Of a stretch of 64,000 bases of DNA, positions 59,221 to 64,000 are shown piece by piece. The stretch's first letter is position 1. Each line of letters begins with the position of its first letter. A program made the translations under genes and the position numbers. Below the pieces are notes generated by a model, which saw only the letters and a program-made list of their open reading frames with translations, did not search any database and was not told the origin of the DNA. Origin of the DNA: JACVRX01 sp963819885 (lineage in GTDB: Bacteria; Actinomycetota; Actinomycetes; Jiangellales; Jiangellaceae); contig CAWFXV010000011.1 in NCBI GenBank assembly GCA_963819885.1, positions 1 through 64,000 of the forward strand, in the 5' to 3' direction.

Positions 59221-59499
59221 ATGACTGCCTGTGGGCGGAGCTGCCTGAGTTTTCTGTTGAGGCCAAGATAAATTCTGAAAAGTGACGGAGAAGCTTGAGG
59301 CTGCAGGAACCTGAGCAGGACGCTGGCCGGAACCTTCAACGACCTGTCCAAGCTGGACGAGCAGGGGTAGGGTCAAATAGCGGAAGCGCTCCGTCAAAGT
59401 TCACTGGTCATGGGCCGGCAGCTGCTGGACGAGAGCGATAGCCTACGGAAATCGTTCAAAGCCGCCTGGACACCCTTCTCGATGGTCGTCCCTAGCTAG
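59221..59499 (+). pseudogene. Possible decayed coiled-coil protein gene
   Basis: Three plus-strand frames each hold one piece of what reads as a helical, coiled-coil protein. These are LPEFSVEAKINSEK (ends 59285), then VTEKLEAAGT, then LSRTLAGTFNDLSKLDEQG, an in-frame TAG, and GQIAEALRQSSLVMGRQLLD and SDSLRKSFKAAW, stopping at 59497-59499. The heptad-like pattern continues over the breaks. I do not recognise the family. The lower G+C of this stretch fits relaxed selection or foreign origin. Confidence 0.3.
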
Positions 59500-59966
59500 C
59501 CATTGCATTGCAACAGTAATCTGACCTTGGTGGCGATGCGGACATGGATTTTAGTGCCGGTGATGGCTGGGATTCAGCGCCGTGGGCGTACGGTCGGGTC
59601 GTTAGAATGATTGGCGCAACTTGGCCGGCTGGCACGACCATTGTTAGGCCGCGGCGTTATAAGACTGTCTTGGCACGAGCCGCGTAGAGAAGGTGAGGGC
59701 GCCGACGCACTCGGCGAGCGAGAAACGTCAATAGAGCGGGTCACTGACGGCTGCTCGCGGCCGTCCGGACGAAAAGAAGAAAGGCAAGGAGAGTACCCAC
59801 TCCTCGCCACTCTCAACGTATAGCGCACCGGGGGGCTTGCGGCAAGACCCGGGTCGTGCCTCAGAATCGTCGGCCGAGGCCAGACCTACGGAATGGGAGT
59901 CGCGAAGATGCCGTCGGCGGACGTGTCACCGCGCGCGACCGGCGTGATGCCAGCCGGAGTGTGGCG
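59500..59966. other. Gene-poor stretch before the monooxygenase
   Basis: Short open frames occur on both strands but none has both a ribosome binding site and recognisable protein character. A plus-strand frame of about 49 codons ending at the TAG near 59687 reads like a basic protein tail and could be another relic. The monooxygenase promoter should lie towards 59900. Confidence 0.4.
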
Positions 59967-61469
59967 ATGACCGAGCATGCAGTGGTGATCGCCGGAGGAG
60001 GTCCCACGGGGCTGATGTTGGCGGGCGAGTTGGCGTTGGCGGGGGTCGACGTTGCCATCGTCGAGCGGCGCGCCAGCCAGGACCTCGCCGGCTCGCGCGC
60101 AGGCGGGCTGCACTCGCGCACCATCGAGGTCCTCGATCAGCGTGGAATCGCCGATCGGTTCCTCTCGCAGGGACAGGTGGCTCAGGTGGCGGGCTTCGCC
60201 TCGGTCCGTTTGGACATCAGCGACTTTCCCACCCGGCATCCCTACGGGCTCGGGTTGTGGCAGAACGACATCGAGCGAATCCTGGCCGGCTGGGTCGGCG
60301 AGCTGGCGGTGCCGATCTATCGCGGACGTGAGGTGACCGGTTTCGCGCAGGACGACACCGGCGTCGACGTCGAGCTGTCCGATGGCCAGTCGTTGCGGGC
60401 GGAATACCTCGTCGGGTGCGACGGAGGAGGCAGTCTGGTCAGGAAGGCAGCCGGCATCGAGTTCCCCGGTTGGGATGCGACCACGAGCGCCCTGATCGCC
60501 CAAGTCGAGATGACTGAGGAGCCTGAGTTGGGCATCCGCCGCGATGCCTCTGGCATGCATGCCCTGGGCAAGGTGGACTACGAGATCCGCGACGGCGAAG
60601 TGGTCTACAAGGAAGGAGGGACGGTGGGGGTCATGCTGACCGAGTCGCACGTCGGAGCCACGGCCGAACCCACCCTGCGAGATCTCAGCGAGGCGCTCAT
60701 CGCCGTATACGGGACCGATTACGGGATCCACAGTCCCACCTGGATCTCCCGGTTCACCGACATGACCCGGCAGGCGGCGACCTACCGGGACAGACGGGTG
60801 TTGCTGGCGGGCGACGCCGCGCACGTGCACTCCCCGGTCGGTGGACAAGGCCTCAACACCGGTGTGCAGGATGCGGTGAACCTGGGATGGAAGCTGGCCC
60901 AGGTGGTCAACCGGACATCGCCGGAAAGCCTCCTGGATACCTACCACGCCGAGCGCCACCCGGTCGCCGCCCGCGTGCTGCGCAACACGATGGCGCAGGT
61001 CGCGCTCAACCGCCCCGCCGACGACCGCCTCGAAGCATTGCGCGACACCGTGTCCGAACTCCTCAGCATGGATGAGCCTCGCAAACGATTCGCCGCGATG
61101 ATGTCCGGTCTGGACATTCACTACGACCTCGGTGAGGGACACCCATTGCTTGGACGCCGCATGCCCGACCTCGACCTGATCACTGCCGACGGCCCGCTGC
61201 GGGTGTTCACCCTGCTGCACGACGCCCGGCCCGTACTGCTCAACCTCGGTGAGCCTGGCGGCTTCGACATCACACCGTGGGTGGATCGGGTTCAGTTGGT
61301 CGACGCCAAGTACGAGGGTGCGTGGGAGCTTCCGGCACTCGGGCCGGTCACCGCTCCCACCGCCGTGTTGATCCGGCCTGACGGATATGTGGCCTGGGTG
61401 GGAGACCTGACCCAGCTGGGGCTCGCTGACGCGCTAACCACGTGGTTCGGACCGCCTAGAGCGGCGTAG
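59967..61469 (+). CDS. FAD-dependent aromatic monooxygenase, PheA/TfdB family (rifampicin monooxygenase-like)
   Basis: A 500-residue flavoprotein hydroxylase. Seen: FAD motif IAGGGPTGLMLAGELALAG (about residues 8-26), the DG motif LVGCDGGGSLVRKA, and the second FAD motif LLAGDAAHVHSPVGGQGLNTG. The C-terminal thioredoxin-like domain (about 400-500) is typical of this family, which includes phenol hydroxylases, polyketide hydroxylases and rifampicin monooxygenases. The N-terminus resembles the rifampicin group, so drug inactivation is possible but not shown. ATG 59967; GTG 59961 also possible. Stands alone after a gene-poor region. Confidence 0.88.
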   Translation: MTEHAVVIAGGGPTGLMLAGELALAGVDVAIVERRASQDLAGSRAGGLHSRTIEVLDQRGIADRFLSQGQVAQVAGFASVRLDISDFPTRHPYGLGLWQNDIERILAGWVGELAVPIYRGREVTGFAQDDTGVDVELSDGQSLRAEYLVGCDGGGSLVRKAAGIEFPGWDATTSALIAQVEMTEEPELGIRRDASGMHALGKVDYEIRDGEVVYKEGGTVGVMLTESHVGATAEPTLRDLSEALIAVYGTDYGIHSPTWISRFTDMTRQAATYRDRRVLLAGDAAHVHSPVGGQGLNTGVQDAVNLGWKLAQVVNRTSPESLLDTYHAERHPVAARVLRNTMAQVALNRPADDRLEALRDTVSELLSMDEPRKRFAAMMSGLDIHYDLGEGHPLLGRRMPDLDLITADGPLRVFTLLHDARPVLLNLGEPGGFDITPWVDRVQLVDAKYEGAWELPALGPVTAPTAVLIRPDGYVAWVGDLTQLGLADALTTWFGPPRAA

Positions 61470-61497
61470 AGGAACTCACCTGGGGCCTTGTGCTGGG

Positions 61498-61568
61498 AGC
61501 GGGTGACGAGAATCGAACTCGCATGACCAGCTTGGAAGGCTGGGGCTCTGCCATTGAGCTACACCCGC
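61498..61568 (-). tRNA. tRNA-Gly(TCC)
   Basis: On the minus strand a complete cloverleaf of 71 nt including discriminator T: acceptor GCGGGTG/CACCCGC, D arm GCTC/GAGC, anticodon stem CCAGC/GCTGG with loop CTTCCAA (anticodon TCC), T arm with GTTCGATTC. CCA is not encoded. Convergent with the monooxygenase. Confidence 0.93.
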
Positions 61569-61721
61569 AGCACCGGCAGCCCGCACCTGGCGTACTGCTC
61601 GGCGCTCTGAGCATCCTAGCCGGGCGGCTCGACCATGATTCACGGCGCGGGCAAGGCCACGTACGGCGTACTCTTGACCGGCAACGATCTCTGGCTGTCC
61701 CGTCACGCCGCCGGGATCCAG

Positions 61722-61798
61722 CGGGGTATGGCGCAGTTTGGCAGCGCGTCCGCTTTGGGAGCGGAAGGCCCCCGGTTCAAATCCGGGTACCCCGACCA
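61722..61798 (+). tRNA. tRNA-Pro(TGG)
   Basis: A complete cloverleaf with encoded CCA: acceptor CGGGGTA/TACCCCG, D arm GCGC/GCGC, anticodon stem TCCGC/GCGGA with loop TTTGGGA (anticodon TGG), T arm CCCGG-TTCAAAT-CCGGG, discriminator A. It lies 89 bp before the trigger factor gene, its usual neighbour in actinobacteria. Confidence 0.94.
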
Positions 61799-61887
61799 GA
61801 CGCCGGCGGCTGGACTCGTACGCGGCAGCTACCATGAGGGCGGCGCTGTTCCGGCGCGTCTTTCCATTCCCTCAGGAGATCTCCCCA

Positions 61888-63249
61888 GTGAAGAGCGTCG
61901 TCGAGACCCTCAACCCGACCCGGGTTCGGCTCGCGGTCGAGGTGCCGTTCGAGGAGCTCGAGCCCAGTATCAAGTCCGCTTACCAGCGCATCGGCGCGCA
62001 GGTGAACATTCCCGGATTCCGTCGAGGCAAGGTGCCTCCGCTGGTCATCGACCAGCGCATCGGGCGTCCCGCCGTCCTGGACGAGGCCGTCAACGAGGCC
62101 TTGCCCAAGCTCTACGGCCAAGTCGTCGAGGACAACGAGTTGCGCCCGCTCGGGCAGCCGGAGGTCGACGTCACCGATTTCGCCGACGGCCAGGAGCTCA
62201 AGTTCACCGTCGAAGTCGACGTCCGGCCGTCGGTAGCGCTGCCGGCTTGGGAAGACTTGCAGGTCGAGGTGGCCGACGCCGATGTGACCGACGAGGACGT
62301 CGACGAGGAGATGCAGCAGCTTCGTTCGCGGTTCGGGACGCTGGTGGGCGTCGACCGGCCGGCAGCGGACGGAGACTTCGTCATGGTGGATCTCGAAGCG
62401 ACGAAGGATGGCGAGATCGTCGATGGCGGGCAGGCGACAGGAGTCTCTTACCAGATCGGCAGCGGCCAGCTCGTCCCCGGAATCGACGAGGCAGTCACCG
62501 GCTTGTCCGGCGGGGAATCCGCGACCTTCCGCACCACCCTGCTCGGCACCAATGCCGGCGAGGAGGTCGATTGCCAGGTCACCGTGAGCGCGGTCAAAGA
62601 ACAACAGCTCCCCGAGCTCGACGACGAGTTCGCGCAGATGGCGAGCGAATTCGACACGCTGGACGAGCTGCGAGCCGACCTGCACGAGCAAGCGGCTCGG
62701 GTCAAGCGAATCGAGCAGGCCATTGCCGCCCGCGACGCGGTGCTCGACAAGCTGCTGGAGACGGTGGGAGAGGTCCCGTTGCCGGAGGGCATCGTGGCTA
62801 CCCAGATCGAGGAACATCTCAGCGACGGCCACGGAGATGACGACCATCGCGCGGACTTCGAGAAGGATCTCCGGCGCAACCTCACCTCGCAATTCGTACT
62901 CGACGAGCTGGTGAAGGCTGGCGACATCCAGGTGTCGCAGCCGGAACTGACCTCATACCTGGTGCAGAGAGCGGCTCGATCCGGCGTGGATCCCAACCAG
63001 CTCATCCAGCGGTACCTCGAGACCGGAACACTGCCGGCCCTCGTCGCCGAGGTGGCCAGAGGCAAGGCGCTCGCGCTTGTCGTCGAAAAGGCACAGGTCG
63101 TCGACGCGTCAGGGCGTCCGGTCCAGCTCGACCGACTCCGCGAGGACGGTACGGTCGGCGACGCGCCGATCGCCGGCGGCACCCCGGACATCGCGTTCGC
63201 GGACTTCGACGAAGACCTGGAGTTCGCAGAACTGGATGAAGACGAGTAG
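61888..63249 (+). CDS. tig: Trigger factor
   Basis: Ribosome-bound chaperone and peptidyl-prolyl isomerase, 453 residues. The N-terminal ribosome-binding domain holds the signature GFRRGKVPP (about residues 42-50); the FKBP-like PPIase domain is at about 160-245 (GDFVMVDLEATKDG), and the C-terminal chaperone arms follow. The C-terminus ends in a very acidic tail (FADFDEDLEFAELDEDE). GTG 61888 follows CAGGAGATC at good spacing. The tig-clpP order is conserved in bacteria. Confidence 0.95.
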   Translation: MKSVVETLNPTRVRLAVEVPFEELEPSIKSAYQRIGAQVNIPGFRRGKVPPLVIDQRIGRPAVLDEAVNEALPKLYGQVVEDNELRPLGQPEVDVTDFADGQELKFTVEVDVRPSVALPAWEDLQVEVADADVTDEDVDEEMQQLRSRFGTLVGVDRPAADGDFVMVDLEATKDGEIVDGGQATGVSYQIGSGQLVPGIDEAVTGLSGGESATFRTTLLGTNAGEEVDCQVTVSAVKEQQLPELDDEFAQMASEFDTLDELRADLHEQAARVKRIEQAIAARDAVLDKLLETVGEVPLPEGIVATQIEEHLSDGHGDDDHRADFEKDLRRNLTSQFVLDELVKAGDIQVSQPELTSYLVQRAARSGVDPNQLIQRYLETGTLPALVAEVARGKALALVVEKAQVVDASGRPVQLDRLREDGTVGDAPIAGGTPDIAFADFDEDLEFAELDEDE

Positions 63250-63358
63250 CCGGGCGCACGCCGTCAGCGAACACGGCCCGATCCTGGATGGCGGCTCCCA
63301 CGCCGTTGGTTAATGTCGGGAGAGCAGCAGCCGCCAACTCGGTCCAAGGAGACACCCT

Positions 63359-63958
63359 GTGAGCATGCAACTAAGCCCAGCCGCGCCGATGGGTCTCGAG
63401 GACAACGTGTACAACCGCCTACTCCGCGAGCGGATCATCTTCCTGGGCACCGAGGTCAAGGACGAGAACGCGAATGCCATCTGCGCCCAGCTGCTGCTGC
63501 TGGCCGCCGAGGACAGCAAGGACATCCACCTCTACATCAACTCGCCGGGCGGCTCGGTGTCGGCCGGCATGGCCATCTACGACACGATGCAGTACGTCAA
63601 GCCCGACGTCGTAACGGTCGCGATGGGCCTGGCGGCGTCGATGGGCCAGTTCCTGCTGACGGCCGGGGCCAAGGGCAAGCGGTATGCCACGCCGCACGCG
63701 CGGATCATGATGCACCAGCCGTCGGGCGGCATGGGCGGCTCGGCGAGCGACATCCGGATCCAGGCGGAGCAGATGCTCCACACCAAGCGGCAGATGGCTC
63801 AGCTCAACGCGCAGCACACGGGTCGGACTGTGGCGGAGATCGATAACGACTCCGACCGCGACCGATGGTTCACCGCGGAGGAGGCGTTGGAGTACGGCTT
63901 CGTCGACCACGTCGTGCAGAGCGCGTCCCAGGTCTCCGAGGGTGGCGGCACGGCCTAG
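63359..63958 (+). CDS. clpP: ATP-dependent Clp protease proteolytic subunit
   Basis: Serine protease subunit of 199 residues that forms a barrel with ClpX or ClpC unfoldases. The triad is Ser94 (LAASMGQF), His119 (MMHQPSGG) and Asp168 (DRDRWF). AAGGAG precedes the GTG at 63359. Actinobacteria usually encode two ClpP subunits in tandem after tig; this is the first, and a GTG frame open from 63964 to the window end may begin the next gene. Confidence 0.95.
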   Translation: MSMQLSPAAPMGLEDNVYNRLLRERIIFLGTEVKDENANAICAQLLLLAAEDSKDIHLYINSPGGSVSAGMAIYDTMQYVKPDVVTVAMGLAASMGQFLLTAGAKGKRYATPHARIMMHQPSGGMGGSASDIRIQAEQMLHTKRQMAQLNAQHTGRTVAEIDNDSDRDRWFTAEEALEYGFVDHVVQSASQVSEGGGTA

Positions 63959-64000
63959 CGCCGGTGCCACTGACGCCGGCCCCGCTCGAGACGACCTCAA

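Overview
The window is a stretch of a high-GC actinobacterial (Actinomycetota) chromosome. The evidence is the gene order argS-lysA-hom-thrC-thrB-rho-rpmE-prfA-prmC-(YrdC)-glyA-(WecA-like)-atpIBEFHAGDC-DUF2550-murA, the many GTG starts, F420-type and mycothiol-era gene families (LLM oxidoreductase, MmyB-like regulator), and an Asp in place of the catalytic Cys of MurA, as in mycobacteria. Order and genus cannot be fixed from the window alone. No phage, insertion sequence, CRISPR array or integrase was seen.

Layout. 1-3.8 kb: a LytM-like gene, two short-chain dehydrogenases and a divergent MmyB-like regulator, ending at tRNA-Arg(CCG). 4.0-12.9 kb: argS and the aspartate-family amino acid genes (lysA, hom, thrC, thrB), then rho behind a leader with a possible 35-codon upstream ORF and a hairpin over the ribosome binding site. 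13.6-19.1 kb: rpmE, prfA with its methylase prmC, a threonylcarbamoyl-AMP synthase, glyA and a WecA-like sugar-phosphate transferase. 19.1-28.9 kb: the complete F1Fo ATP synthase operon, DUF2550 and murA. 28.9-36 kb: a PAP2-type membrane enzyme, a hydroxyacyl-CoA dehydrogenase, and an ABC-2 exporter translationally coupled to a NarL-type two-component system. 36-43.6 kb: amidase, LLM oxidoreductase, pepN, rpiB, a SpoIIE-type phosphatase and a small P-loop kinase. 43.6-53 kb: a LacI-controlled sugar uptake operon (lipoprotein, two permeases, ATPase) followed by a five-blade GH32/GH43-like glycosidase, a GH13 neopullulanase-like enzyme and the remnant of a PfkB sugar kinase. 53-61.5 kb: mixed accessory genes (winged-helix protein, LhgO, DinB-like, methyltransferase, Tat-exported esterase, aromatic monooxygenase) around a gene-poor, lower-GC kilobase. 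61.5-64 kb: tRNA-Gly(TCC), tRNA-Pro(TGG), trigger factor and ClpP.

Two things stand out. First, about eleven one-base frame breaks sit in otherwise well-conserved genes (atpH, atpD, the sensor kinase, malF-like and malK-like genes). Because essential ATP synthase genes are among them, I think sequence error is the likeliest cause. Second, several perfect or near-perfect inverted repeats lie exactly where regulation is expected: the malE-malF gap, the pepN/rpiB divergent gap, the start codon of the SpoIIE-type phosphatase, upstream of the ABC/two-component operon, and between two convergent genes at 53.5 kb. I did not find a clear novel multi-gene system. The most interesting candidates are the sugar operon with its unusual short glycosidase and lost kinase, and the rho leader.
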